The translations under genes were made by a program, and so were the position numbers. A DNA stretch of 64,000 nucleotides from Geosiphon pyriformis. Its lineage: Eukaryota > Glomeromycota > Glomeromycetes > Archaeosporales > Geosiphonaceae. Below the pieces are notes generated by a model, which ran no database searches, had not been told where the DNA came from, and saw nothing but the letters and a program-made list of their open reading frames with translations. The stretch lies in contig JAAOMT010000512.1 in NCBI GenBank assembly GCA_016748015.1, positions 654,719 through 718,718 of the forward strand, given 5' to 3'. Position 1 is the stretch's first letter. Every line of letters begins with the position of its first letter. Shown piece after piece: positions 46,700-59,803 of the stretch.

Positions 46700-48940
46700 A
46701 TAAATCTTATATTTACTTTTATTTTTGTTAATATAATTAAGAAAACAACAATTGAATAGTAAAAACAGTTAAAAAAAACATTATAAAAGTGTTTTTCTTA
46801 AATAATAGAAAGTTAAAGCAGTTCTTGGTCATTTTAAAGACAATTTTTTCTTTTTAACAATAAGTTTTTTTTGCCAACTTTTGCATTAATTATTATTATA
46901 ATTTTTTAAATAACAAAATACAAATAAAACAACCAAAAGACAATTATTAGTACTACTATTAAATATAATATTAGCAAATTTTTAAAATACCATTTTTTTT
47001 GGTATTCTCTAAAACACCAGTTCTGTATTTTAAAAAAAAACTTTGAATTCGTTAATACTGCTTTAAAAATATTTTTGAAAATAAAACTGTAGTTTTGTGA
47101 CTTTTTTCTAGTTTTTTTATTAGTTTTATTTTACCAATTTTAATTAAAACAATTATTTCAAATTTAAATATTATTAATAACAGCATATTTATTAAAATAA
47201 ATCTAAATAAATATTTAACTTTATTGTTTATTAAAAAAAAACAAATTGTGTTACAATACATGTTTTTTTAATCAGCAAATATTATTATTTACTTTAAAAG
47301 ATTGAGATACTTTTATAAAAACTAAGACAACATTAATAATTAATATTTTTCAAAAATTAAATTATAAAAAAAAATTGTTAATATTATTAAAAATATTTGT
47401 TGTCTTTTTTTAAAATGGTTTTTTTACTTTTTTGTTTTTGGTAATTGAAAAATTGTTTTTGTATTTGCTATTATTTAAAAAGCAAAAATTATTAATATTT
47501 TATATTGTTTTTTTAAAAATATTTTTTGGAAATTTAATAATTATTATAATATTATTATTGCAAAATAACTTGTAAATTTAAGCAATTCTGTATAAATATT
47601 ATAAATTTGTTTTTAATAACTTAAATTAAATAAAAATACTTGTTATTTATAATTATTCTTTAAATATTTTAAAAAAATATATGGTTTTTATAAAATTTTT
47701 TTTAAACAATTAATTAAAAATAGTTTTAGTGTAATTGTTATTTTTATAAAAAGTTTAAAAGTTTTCTACAAAAAATTAATAGCCAATTTTTTTTTTAAAA
47801 CAATTTTTTTTATTTTTAATTTAAAGTTTTTTGTAAAAAATAAAAAATTAATGTTTTCTGGTTTTTTTGGTATTTTTACTAGTTTTTTTGTACTTGTACT
47901 AATTATAATATCCAATTTTAATCTGGTTATAAACAACAATTTTTTTTATTTTAAATAATAATAATAATAATAATAATAATATGTTTATCAAAATTGTTTC
48001 TAATTAATATATAGTTAAATTACTTAATATATTGAAATTTTAATTAATTTTAATAATATTTACAAATTATTAAAAATTTTGAATAAATATTTTTATTTTA
48101 ATATTTAATAAACTATTAATATTAAATTAATATAATGTTTTAGTTTTACATAATTTTATTTATTTAAAATTTATTATTAAGAATAATATTAACTTTTTTG
48201 TATAAAATTTACATTTTAAGTATTTTTAAATATTATTGTTAAAATTAAGCTTATTAAATTACTTTTTTTTATTACTTTTTAAGATTGTAAATCTTTTGTA
48301 ATATTTGTAATTGTTTTTAATTTTATTATTATAATTTTATATTATTTGTTTTTAAATATTTTTGGTATTTTTGGTAAAGTTTTGATATTAAATTAAAGCT
48401 TATTAGTTTATAATATTATATTACTGTGTATTTTAAATTTTTTAAAGCTGTCAAAACTGTTTTTGCTTATTAATTAATTTTAATAATAAAAAATAGTATT
48501 GAAATTATTTTTTTTGTAAATTAAAAAAATTATTGTTTTTTAAAATTTATTTAAAATTAAGTTAATTAATTTTTTTATTAATTATATAATTTTTAATATT
48601 AATAATTTGGATTTTTAAATTAGTAATCAGATTTGTTTTATTTTTTAATACCAATTATTATTTTTATTTTTAAGTTTAAAAAAACTTTTAATAAAGCAAT
48701 TATTAAAACTAATACTTTATACAAAAATTATATTTGGTAAAAAAATCTTAAATATTAATATTATATAGTATTAAATTTTAAATTACTTGTTTTTTAATTA
48801 TAAGATAGTTTTTTTATTTCTTTAAAACAATTTTTTAAATTTTTTATTATATTTAAAGTTTTATTAATTAATTTATTAATTTAATATTTTATATTAAAAC
48901 TACTGTTTTTTTAACTTTATTTTCTTGATTTTTTTTTATT
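46700..48940 (+). repeat. A+T-rich repeat block, copy 4
   Basis: Collinear with 35.3-37.2 kb in the same orientation and more decayed. Contains (ATA)n at about 47.96-47.98 kb. Ends tail-to-tail against the reverse-strand LINE. Confidence 0.6.
47958..47981. repeat. (AAT)n microsatellite
   Basis: About eight perfect AAT/ATA triplets. Confidence 0.9.
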
Positions 48941-50499
48941 ATTTTTTTACAAGTGCAGTTCAACTACTATCTAGTATACAAAGACATAAAAAAAATCCAA
49001 TTAAACATAGCTCATATACTTACTATATATAATTAGCCACTTAAGCCAATCAAGACAATACTACATATTTGTATAAACATTTGTACTATTATCTATATCT
49101 AAAAAAAAAGCATGCCTTATACAAACCAAAACTAATAGCAAAAGATTTACAAATATTAAATAAATAAACAATATCAGTAAAAAGAAGACATAGCACACTA
49201 CCAGAAGCAGTAGAAACCAAACTATCATCACCAACCAGATTATTTCTTTTTATATCTATTCTAAATTTTATTTTTAGCAATCACAATTTACTTTAATGCT
49301 TTTTAGCCAAACCATGCACAAAATTTACTATTAATTTGACCATTTCTTTTTATTATTAAAAACAGAAACCACTTCATCAACTTATTCTCTAAACACAAAA
49401 CTTTTATATAAAACTGTATAAAAACTTATATCTAAAATTCCAAAAAAAAGTGTACACAATACTACAAAAAAAAACAGAGAGTAATCAATCACTAATGATT
49501 TTCATAGATTTATATAACTTATTAAGATATAAAAATACACATTAGCATTCTCCAAACAAATAAAAATATGATTTGGTAATTTAACATTACCATATATTAA
49601 GCACAAAACACTTGGATAAGCTTTGTTATAAAGTTTTTTTCTAATCATAATTAACAGTCTTCTATAAATAGCTTTTATCAAATATGTATAAATAACAGCA
49701 AAAGTTTTGCTAGTAAAATCTAACAACATATAAAATTCAGATGCTATATTACAGCAGTACTATTTTAGTCTATATTTCTGATCAATAACTTCTAAATTAT
49801 ATATGCACTAGAATTAGTTTTTTAATAGGCATGACAAATAAACCAAAAAATGTCCTAAACAAAGTGACAAGAATTTTCTAATCTTATTATCAGCCATAAT
49901 AAATCTCACACAGTTACCCACAAAAAAAACAAAACCAAATTGGACTGCTTTATATATAAGAACATTAGTTTTTTTATTACCAATATTCTCAAAATGACCC
50001 TTGACTTTTACTTACCTAACAGAAATATTTTTAGATCTTATTAAATTAACTATATGACACCTTTTTACTTAGCATCTGTTCCAAAAGTCCAGCTGATAAA
50101 GTATGAGCTCCAAATTACAAGCATCTAAAGTGGTTTGGCTATTAATGTGAATTACTACTAAACATAATAATAGAATATATTCCAAAGCCAAAGCAACTGT
50201 TTAAAGTTTAGTTAATATAGATGAAAAAAGCCTGTATATCTTAACATCTATATTCACTTTAATATTAAAAAAATAAGCTGTTGCTCTATCAATAATTTTA
50301 ATCATGCCAAACTGTCTCAGAAAACCATCTATATATATATTAAACTCATCAGTTTACAATCTATGCAAACTATTCTGAACAACTGAGAAGTCACTTGAGC
50401 AAAGAAAATTTGAGCAACCAGATATACAACCACTTTTATTAGATCTAATTGGGTTTCTGTTTATGTAAAATAATGTTTTTTCAAATCATAATAGTACTA

Positions 50500-52600
50500 A
50501 ATTCTTAGAACTCAATTTTTTCTAATAACAAAAAGTGCTCCAACTTATTACTAACTCTTATTTATTCAATAATTTGTTACCAAAGGCAATACTAAAACAC
50601 TTTAATAAATAAACCACCTCAAAATAAAAAAAATCTCTCAAGATCAGAGACATTAAAAACTGGCCAACATTATAAAACATATTAGGTAAGTTGTTAGACA
50701 AAGAAATCTTATTATTCAAAAAATTTTCATAATACCTACTAAAAAATTATTCACAGAATTGACTTTTAATCTAACAGAATATTGCAGAAAATTTAAAAAA
50801 CTCCAACCAAAAACTTGCAAATCCAAAAAGCAATATTCAAACAATTGTTTAAGTATTTTAGATATATTAAAAAACATAATTAAAGAAGTAATCTTGCTTT
50901 TTACTTATAACTGCTTAAATAATCTTAAACTATAAAGAAAAGAGTAATATAAAGCTTCAATCAAAAAATTACCAAACAGATTGGCCTTAGATCTTAGCTC
51001 TCTTCTTAGTAAAACATCCTATTTCTAGCACATAGTCTTAAAAATAAAGCTAAATTGTATATAGTAATTAACTATAAACTATAAAATTGCTAAAACCAGA
51101 TATGAAAATTGTTTATTTAACAATGCTTTCTTGAGAACTAAATTGGAAAAAAATCTAACATCAGATTGAGCTTTAACAAGACTAGATTTAAACAAACTAT
51201 TTATTAACAAATAGATTCCTAAATACCTATAATATTTATTATGTTTGGCAATAGATATTGGTTGACCACAAATCTGCAAGAATACAACTTTAATCTTTTG
51301 ATTAATTAGAATTACCAGTTTTGTTATTGTTAATAGAAATATTATTCAACTCAAAAAATTCACTAGTTATGTTCAAGATGTATTGTATTGAAGCCTGACT
51401 ATTTTCAACTCAAATTGTATTATTGACAAATGCACCAGTCATAAAGAAAAAAAATTTACTCCCACTGGTCTTTAATTTGCCTGTTTTTACTACAAAGTTT
51501 GTATTGATCTTGTATCTACACAAATGTTCTTGTTTTTTAATCTTACACAACAAAAGATCATAAAAAATTCTTTACAAAAGAGATAAAAACACCTCACTTT
51601 AATCTAGTCTATTTATTACTATATAACTATCTAAAAAACCAAAGTCAGTCATTACTCTGTTGATTCTGTTTATGTATATATTCTCAAAAAATTTTATGAA
51701 TTCACTACACATCTTAATATGCTTTAAACTAGTCTTGAAATAATGCCACTCAACTAAATCATATGTCTTATGCATATTTTAAAAAATTAGTCAAACTTTA
51801 TAGTCTTTTTCCAAAGTATTTTTTACTATAAAGCCAATAACAAAAACAAAAAAATAAGTTGAAGTATTCTTTAAAACAGAAAAATTATTATTATAAAGCA
51901 CATTATATTTAATACAAACAGATAAAATTTGGTCTGACAAAATTTTTGATAAAATCTTCCTAACTGTTTCAATCAAAGCAATAAATTACATATTTATTAA
52001 GATATTATCTTATTTTTATAATTTAAGAATCATCAAGACCTATGTTCTTTTTTAAAGAACAAGAACTTTTCCAAAAGACAAACAAAAATTCAGTAAACTT
52101 AGTAAGCACTTAAGTATTATTTTATCACAATGTTTTCATAATTTGTTTAATATATCAAACAAACCAGCAGTTTTGTTATTAAGCAAACTCCCAATAACTT
52201 GGATTAATTTGCTCATACTAATTATATCTATCACACCAGAAAAAACATCTTTACTAATATAACTTAATAATACATATTAACAAGACTATACAGCAAAAAG
52301 CATTAATAACATCTTATGTTTCCTTATCTAATCTATCATGATTTTATTTACTCTAAGCTTTACCTTATTTGGTTTCAAAACTAAATTGTTACCAATCACT
52401 AAATAATCTAAAACAACTTTACAAAAAAGTTATTTCAAAATACTCTTTATCATGTTACTTTTGTTTAAACTAAAATTGTCTATTCTTTTTTCAATCACTT
52501 TTTTGATAGCTGTGTTCTCAGCTATTTTAAATTCATAATATTTCGATCTTTTGTAGTTTTTCTTGATTAAAAATAACTGCTTTAACACTTTATCTGTGTT
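50500..52600 (-). pseudogene. LINE reverse transcriptase, inactivated
   Basis: Reverse strand. Near 51.6-51.78 kb the frames read SLKHIKMC, EFIKFFENIYINRINRVMTD and FGFLDSY, the fingers/palm region. At about 51.41-51.45 kb comes GAFVNNTI-stop in place of the catalytic GAFVDDTIW box: both metal-binding Asp codons are Asn and the Trp is a stop. Then HNKYYRYLGIYL (51.20-51.25 kb), the RYLG motif before the thumb. The element cannot copy itself. Confidence 0.82.
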
Positions 52601-53149
52601 TTTATTATTACAAATTAAAATGTTAACTTTAGAAGCTTTCTCATTATTAAGAGTAGACTACATCTTAATAAAACAATCATATTTAAATTTACAACCTGCA
52701 CTTATTTTCTTTACAATTTTTGAGACTAATAGCTTTAGATTATGAAATCTCAAAAATTAATTATTTCTCATATACTCAAATTTATTATATTAATATTTAG
52801 AAAAAATTTCATTTGTCAAATTTATTATCACTCTTTTCAAAACATTTTACATAGTATCTAAATTGCCAAGATTACTAGTATTATCAACATTATTCACAAC
52901 TTTTAGTAGACTAGTGAAGACACACTCTTAAAAACTAATCTATTTAGCATTATTTGCATCTTTAATTCTAAACTTTTAACAGTTCTTATTAGTTTGTTTA
53001 CAAATTGCAAGCAGACATTTGTCCAATAAACCATTCAAATTAAAAGATATTATAATAGCCTTGTGGTTATTATCAAAAAACTCAAACATACTATTAATGC
53101 TTTAAACCACTACAAAGAATGAGAAATGTTCACTGATAAAAATATAGTA

Positions 53150-53710
53150 AATAGTTTTTTTTACACTTTATAAATTAGATTATATTGAAAGCTTGGAAGC
53201 TATTTTACTAAAAAGAGAATTTCACAAATCCAGATTAAAACATTTCTTGAAATTTGTACTGCATTTTTTTCTATTTTTATTGAAATCACTACCCAAAACA
53301 ACATAGAAGCTTAAATTAATTGTCTTAACAATAAAAAAAATTATCTTGTTGGCCTAATTAAATTGCATATTAACTAAAATACCTGTATACAAATCTATTA
53401 GCATTATAGAATATTTATTGCTAAACAGCAAACATATTGAAATAAGATAATTCAGAATCTTAGAGACTTTGCACATATGTCAAGTTAAAAAATTGTTTAT
53501 TAAAATTATCACTCTAGTACTTATGTACTCAGTGTTTAAACCAGAAACAAAAACTTTTACACCCTAAAATTTATTCTTAATCTAAAACCTAATTCGATCT
53601 TTCAACTTAGTTTTAGTAAGAAAAGAGATTCAATTGCTAAACTTATTGTGCCATTTAATTATGTCTTTTTGTTTAGCCAAATTGTTTATCTTTTAGATAT
53701 TACATGTAGC
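53150..53710 (-). pseudogene. LINE apurinic-type endonuclease (EEP) domain
   Basis: Reverse strand shows FVSGLNTEYIST, LLFSNKYSIMLIDLYTGI and FYVVLGSDFNKN (normally GGDFNE), in the order found in exonuclease-endonuclease-phosphatase domains of LINEs. This domain nicks target DNA. Gly, Glu and other motif residues are altered and stops are frequent. Confidence 0.8.
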
Positions 53711-53733
53711 AATTTTTTAGATAAAATTACTTA

Positions 53734-55575
53734 TTAAAAAAAAAATATTAACAAATTCAAATTAGCACACAACTGATCTAATTTCACTAAAACCAAATAC
53801 ACAGAAACATTAAGAGCCAACAACTTTAATTTTAGATTGCTTACTTTAGTAGTTAAGACTTTTAAACTACTTAAACTTAAAATTAAAGTTGTATTAATCA
53901 TAATTGAAGAAAAAAATGTAAGAAGCATTTGCAAAACATCCAAAACCATATTTAAATTTGAATCTAAAACCAAAAAAACAGATACAACATAAGAAAAAAG
54001 TTGAGAAACAAACACTTGTAGTACTAAATTAATAATATTTAATCTCTTAACAATAATTAATACTTGGTTAGCTAACAACTCCAAAGAATGTTTCAAAATG
54101 GCTAAAAGATTAGCAATAAATAAATTATCTTGAATAACTAAAGTATTACTTTTAATGTATAGTGCACTAGAAAAAAAAGAGAAACCAAAACTAGAACTAA
54201 AGTAAAAATTATCAGAATAGACAATAAGTGAAATTATCTGAGCCCAAGATTTGTCTCCAAAGGCAGCAAGATGAGAGATTAAAACACATTTCTTTGTATA
54301 TAACTTGACAAGCTAAAAACAATTCTCCTCTAAGACAAATTTTTTATAAAATTTTAAAGAAAGCAGAACAGACACATAGAATACATTATATTTAAGAGCT
54401 GAATACTCAAAATAACCACATTTTTTACATTAAACCAAATTTATTCTAGTCTATAAGAGTTTCATACTACCAAAAATAGATTTTATGTAAAAGGCAGAAT
54501 TTAGTTTCTTTTTTGACTTAAAGCCAACTACAATACAGTAAACTTTATTGCCAGTTTTAATTGATTGGTTTATAATGCAAGTTTTCTTACTAGTTTTATC
54601 CAAAAGAATTTCAAAATCATGTGCAATTGTTTTAACCAGCAAAGTAAACAAAAATGCTCTGAACTGATTTTTTGATATTCAGATATTATAATCTTTTATG
54701 GCTTTGATTACATGCATTAAATTTTTTTAATTAAAAATAACCATCTTACTGCCAATTAATCTGCTTGCTTTAATTTAGCAAACTCTACTATAGTCTTTTG
54801 TCATATTTTAATCAGTTGCAATTTGATCAACTTAGTTTGTTTAAATTCAGATACTATAATAATAATCATTTTTTTTGGCATATTTATGAGAATTTTTTTG
54901 ATTAATACAGTTTAATCTGAGCAAAATTTTTTTTTAAGATCACTGTTTACTATGATGTTATTTTTTCTGGCTAATGATGTGGTTTTTTCTATTCTTTCTT
55001 CTAAAATAAATATTAATCTGATAATTTCTTTAAACTTTAAAGAAGTAGTAACTTCTTTAAAACCATTAATAATTGAAAAAATTTTCCTAATAAACTGAGT
55101 TTTTATTATTGTTAATTTGCTCTTTATAGTTAAAAAATTAATATCAAAACAAAAAATTTTTTGATTGATACTTCTACTAAGGTTTTTACTATTTTTGGAT
55201 TAATCTATTTTTTGTTTAAAGAGATATTAATAGAAAAAAAAAAGAATTCCTTATTTTTATCTATTCCATAGTTAATTATATCAATAGAAAAGCCACAGTT
55301 CAAAACAGAATCAATCTTCTTGGCATTAGATATTGTTACAGCTAAGCTTAGAAAAAGATCATCACCAATGTTTTTAAATATACTGCCAATTTTACAATTA
55401 CTGAATTCACTATTCATATTTGAATACATATTACTACCAAGACTAGATTTGATTAGAGAAATTTCTTTTTTATTATCAGAGTGTTTAATATTGTTCAAAA
55501 AACTTTTTTCTTTTAAAAAAAAGTACCATCAACAAAACCATAAAAAGTTTTCTTAAGTGTCTTTTTTTTAGACAT
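53734..55575 (-). pseudogene. LINE ORF1 (gag-like), decayed
   Basis: Begins MSKKKTLKKTF at 55,575 with several later open pieces (55,205-55,498, 54,451-54,651, 53,734-54,096). The last is Leu/Val/Ser-rich (LELLANQVLIIVKRLNIINL) as in the coiled-coil end of these ORF1 proteins. Nucleic-acid binding role by family; dead here. Confidence 0.75.
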
Positions 55576-57714
55576 GTTACTACTTGAAACAGTCTTCAGA
55601 TTCATCACAAAAGAATTATTAGCTTGAGAAATATTAAAAATAATATAACTAAAAAAATAAAACAAAAAACTTTTTCAAAAATATGCTTTTTAGAGAATTT
55701 TAAACATAAGAGAGAAAGAAGTTTTTAATTTTTTCTTAATAATTTATTAATAAATATATAAATCCAATTTAATTTTTTTGAAATTTAAGTTATGTAATTT
55801 GTTTAAATTAATTAAATTTGTAATTAAAAAAATTAAATTTTTACTAAATTCAATTATTTTTTTATAATTAAAGTAAATCTTATTTAAATATTTAAAAAAT
55901 TTTTATTAGTTTTAAAAAATATAAGTCTTTCTTTTGTCAATTTTTTAGTCATAATAAGAGCAAAAAAATTATCAAAAAATAGCTTTTTCTTTCTTTCTTA
56001 TGTTTTTTTCTTTAGTTATGTTTTTTAACATGTCTTTTTTTGTTGTTATAAAATTAGTAAACTTTTTTGCTAATAGTTTTTGTTCGGATTTGACTGGTTT
56101 GAAAACCTGCTTAAGTATCAAACAAAACATATAAAGAGTGTATATTTTTACAGTGGGTTTTACAAAAAGCTGAAAAAGCTTAATGTAAATATTATTGTAA
56201 TTAATTTGGCTTTTTAAGACTTGAAAATATTGGTGTTATTAGTAAAAAGTCTATGGTATTCTGAAAAAGTGAAGTTAACAGCAAAGCTAATAGTATTAGC
56301 AGTTTGTTGGATGTAAAAAACATGAAAAACATAGTTGCTAAGGAAACTAATTATGTGAATTTGAATACTTTAGTGGTTAACAAAAACATAGAAAATATCA
56401 CATTACAAAAAATTCACATTTAGACATACATATTGGATCAACTACCAAAAACTTCTTCATTTGTTGATTTAAGTGATAATAAAGATGTTTTAATGCTTTT
56501 TTTATTTAAGTTTAATAACTTTAAACAACTTTTATTGGTTGAATTATGTGTTTTAAAAAAACAGACTTTTAATTCAGCAAAATTTTTCATGTTAGATATT
56601 AAGTTTTCTGTTGTATTTAATAAAATTTCTGGTAATAAGTTATTAAGTATAAAAATTTTTTTTATTATGTAAATAGTTTTGGAAGAGCTTTTACTTCTTT
56701 AAAATTTTTAGAAATAATCAAATCATTTTTTATATCAGAATTAAATTTGAAAAAGACTAAGAAGATGATTATTAGTGAAAAAATTTTAGTAAATAATAAT
56801 GTGAGAAAAGTAAACAGCTGTACAAATCGAGAAATAATTGTTAAGAAGATTTTAATAAATCTCTCCAAATTGGCTATAGAGTTAGTTTTTTCTAAATTTT
56901 ATAAAATAGTTTTGATTAAAATGCAGCTTATTGGTCTTTGGCAAAAAACCCTAATTGAGTTTAATTTATTTAATATTGCTAGTTTGGTTGCATCTAAATG
57001 GTTAATTTTTATGGAAAAAAATTTGGTGCATGTAATATTGGCCATTAATAATAAATAAACATAGATATTTAAAAATCTTTATTGAGCTTTGTTGTATACC
57101 TTGTTAATTGGTATTACTGCTTATAATTTTATTAACTTGTTAAAATTATATTGTGAAAAAACTTGTTTTATTGGCTACAACCCAGATTTTTATGTGTATA
57201 ACAGATGTATTGTAGTTTGTTTTGTTAATGAGACATCAAAAAAAGCTGCTATTAGTTTTATTCCTGTTTTTAAGAGTGTAAACTTATATTAGACTTGTCT
57301 TTAATTGGCTTATTGTACTTAATGCAAACAATTTGATTATGTTTCTGGTGTGTGTTGTTACAAGTGTTTATTTGGGGTCTCAAACCAAATAACAAATCCA
57401 TAACTTGATGCTCAATTAATGATTATAATGATTTTTGTGAGTGTTTATGAATCTGAAGGTTTTGTTGTAGAGATTTTGATTAAGTTTTTTGTATAATAGA
57501 CAGAGATTTACTATGGTTGGTTTTGGTTGATTTCTCAAGTCGTTTTCCCAATTTCTGTCTTCAGCATAGTGACTGGTTTAATCTGGCAATTGTGTCCTTC
57601 TGGTAAGCTATCTATTAATATATATAATTCTTATACTCTTTTTTTGGGAGTTTTTTACCAGGCTATCCTTGACATCAATAATTTAATGTTTAATCTCTTT
57701 AATCAGTAGTAAAT

Positions 57715-57772
57715 TAACAAACAAAAAAAAATAAATAAAAATAAATAAAAAATAAAAAAAAATAAAAAATTA
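57715..57772. repeat. A-rich (AAATAAAA)n tract
   Basis: Only A with single T over about 55 nt. The homologous tract at 63.91-63.96 kb is more varied. Confidence 0.8.
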
Positions 57773-58090
57773 GTAACTTGTCAATAGTTGTAATCAAGAA
57801 CTATTGTTTCAGTGTAGTTAAGTGTTGAATTTTATTAACATAAAGTGTTGATAAATGGAAGAGTGATTATATTTTCAAACAAATGACAATAACATGGATT
57901 TGAAAAATTGGAGAAATCTTTTATTTATATAATTTCATTTCAGTTAATAGCAACTATCCTTGAAATGAGAGTTAATAAATAGAGAAGAAAAGAGATTGTT
58001 CTAAATTAATAAAACTCTATTGAATTCTTCAGGAATTTTTTTTTTTGCTTTTAATACTCTCGCTATATATATATAATTTATGTTATATGA

Positions 58091-58257
58091 GATTTCTTGA
58101 ATTCTTCAATTCTCTAGCCAAGAATTCTGAAATTTCTGGAATTCTGCAATTCCTTTGAGAAAAATTCTGGAATTCTGGAATCCTGCAATTCCTCATATGA
58201 GAATTCTGAAATTCCTGGAATCTTACAATTCCTCTGAGAGGAATTCTGGAATTCCAC
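58091..58257. repeat. ~40-bp GAATTC-rich minisatellite
   Basis: About four diverged units of roughly 40 nt, each holding GAATTCTGgAATTcC-type palindromic text and a CTGCAATTCCTc.TGAGA end. Starts at 58,091 (GATTTCTTGAATTC) and stops at 58,257 (GGAATTCTGGAATTCCACA). Confidence 0.8.
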
Positions 58258-59803
58258 ATTTACTACGTTTACTTCTGATTGGCTAATTTATATGCTAATA
58301 TACTTCTTATATTCTATGAATAATAGTGTTTAATGGATGAAAATTTAAGTAATTATAATAAATAGGTGGTCAATTTTCAGAATCAGATTTGTTTAGTGAA
58401 TATATATATAAAAAAACAGACACCAAATATTTATTCAGTCTTATTTAATAAAAAGACTTGGGCTTAAATTGCTAATAGTTCTAGTTCTTATGTAGTGTCT
58501 TTGGTTTTTTTTGGTATTAGTTTAGCTTTAGATGTTAAACTTTCTCTGCTAGTTTTTTTGGAAGTGAATAATAGGTTTGCTATTCTTAAGTACAGTTTTA
58601 ACAGTTTTATAAAGCAAGTTAGTAAACTGGCTAAGAGATTAGATGCATTTGGACTAATAGTTTCTTAATCTAGTCTTGGATGTCAGTTATTAATAACTTT
58701 TTTATTACAGAATTAAGAGATAAATATAGTAATAAGCAAGAATTTAAGTGCAACCACTAATAATAAGACTGTTATTAAAGCAAAAATTTTGGATCTGTTA
58801 ATTGTTAAAAAGTTCAAAGAAAAAATAAACAATTTATCAAATATGATTATGTATCTGTTGGCCAAATTAGATAATAAAAATTTGAGTTTAAATATTTTTC
58901 TTTAATAATAACTAATCTTATATAGAAAGTTGTTATATATAATATTAAAAGTATTAATGTTCTTGCTAAGCAAATAAATGTAATTTAATAATATGTTAAT
59001 TTGGATAATATGATTTCTATTATTATGAAAACTAAATTAAGATTTAATATTAGGTTTTGGATAGCAAATAGGTTTAAAAAAGTGTAAATTTTCACATTTA
59101 ATTTGAATAAAAGTTTTTTTGGCATTAGAATGGCTATAATTATGAACAATTTTTTAGTTTAACATGTCTCAAAAATTGACAAAATTTTGGGCAAAATTGT
59201 TTTAGTTTGTCTTTTGTTTAAAAATAAACTCTTAATAACAATTTTAAAGTTGTATACAAGTGCTTTTTCTGAGATTAAATTCAAGCAGACATTAAAAATC
59301 AATTTTTTTTATTGCCAAGACAGTTAATTCTAATACTTTTATAGTCTTAAATGAAGATTTCAATAAAAATAGATCTAAAAAAAGTGTAAGTTTCAAGTTT
59401 TGTTTAGATCTAAATTTGGTTAATATGTTTAATAGACATTTATTAATTAAAACATCTATGTAGAAGAATTCTAAAGATATTAAGAAAGTTTTAAATTTTA
59501 TATTTGTAAATAAAAATCTGGCTTTTGCTGTTACAAATTATAAGGTTAATGTTGTGTCAGAATTTTTTAATATGAATCATAAAATAGTTTTAATTTTAGT
59601 TAATTTGGATAGTTTTTTGAATGTTCAACTTAATAGCATTTGTAAGCAAGCTAATAAAAATCAGTAAAAGTTTAAGATAAAAGATATAAATAAAACCAAA
59701 TAGATGCAATTTAAAAAATGCTCTTTTAATAAGTTGCTAGTAGTATCAAACATGTTCAAAAAGGCAGAGTCTTATAATAATTTAAATACAATATAAAAGG
59801 TAT

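Larger units (their letters stand above)
48940..55575 (-). mobile_element. Decayed full-length LINE (non-LTR retrotransposon)
   Basis: Reverse strand, 5' to 3': ORF1 start at 55,575 (MSKKKTLKKTFYGFVDGTFF), an ORF1 body with KTCIINQSIKTGN and CKKCGYF (zinc-knuckle-like) near 54.4-54.6 kb and SWAQI near 54.2 kb; an endonuclease (EEP) domain at 53.15-53.71 kb; reverse transcriptase at about 50.5-52.6 kb; a C-terminal piece at 49.1-49.3 kb; and the family 3' block with poly(A) (poly T at 48,935-48,955). About 6.6 kb, near full length. Riddled with stops; changes are almost all G-to-A or C-to-T relative to the motifs expected. A jockey-like family abundant in Rhizophagus. Confidence 0.85.
57356..58375 (+). 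mobile_element. LTR-like repeat R, copy 1, inside LINE ORF1
   Basis: Begins TGTTACAAGTG and aligns with 63,542-64,000 (TGTTACAGGTG start; shared TAACTTGRTGCTCAA, TGTGTCCTTCTGGTAAGCTA/GTCGTGTCCTTCTGG and CAGGCTATCCTTGA). It splits ORF1 of the forward LINE between VSGVC and NIYIKKQ. The TG start and insertion inside a known frame fit a solo LTR of about 1 kb; a matching CA end was not clear, so the right border is approximate. Confidence 0.55.
55990..59800 (+). mobile_element. Second decayed LINE, forward strand, 5' half, interrupted
   Basis: Forward ORF1 pieces at 56,433-56,672, 56,747-57,058 (KMQLIGLWQKTLIEF, the RRM-like region) and 57,089-57,292 (KTCFIGYNPDFYV), continuing after an insertion with NIYIKKQTPN and KTWA at 58.39-58.47 kb and a Leu-rich C-terminus to about 58.9 kb. 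Then an EEP domain at 58.92-59.80 kb (MAIIMNNFL, LLFKNKLLITILKLYTSA, HKIVLILVNLDSL). The RT half is cut off by the Ty3-type element at 59,804. Head-to-head with the reverse-strand LINE at 55,575. Confidence 0.82.

Noticed and set aside
58091-58257. CRISPR-like array
   Set aside because: Units are contiguous and diverged with no unique spacers; a minisatellite in a eukaryotic element.
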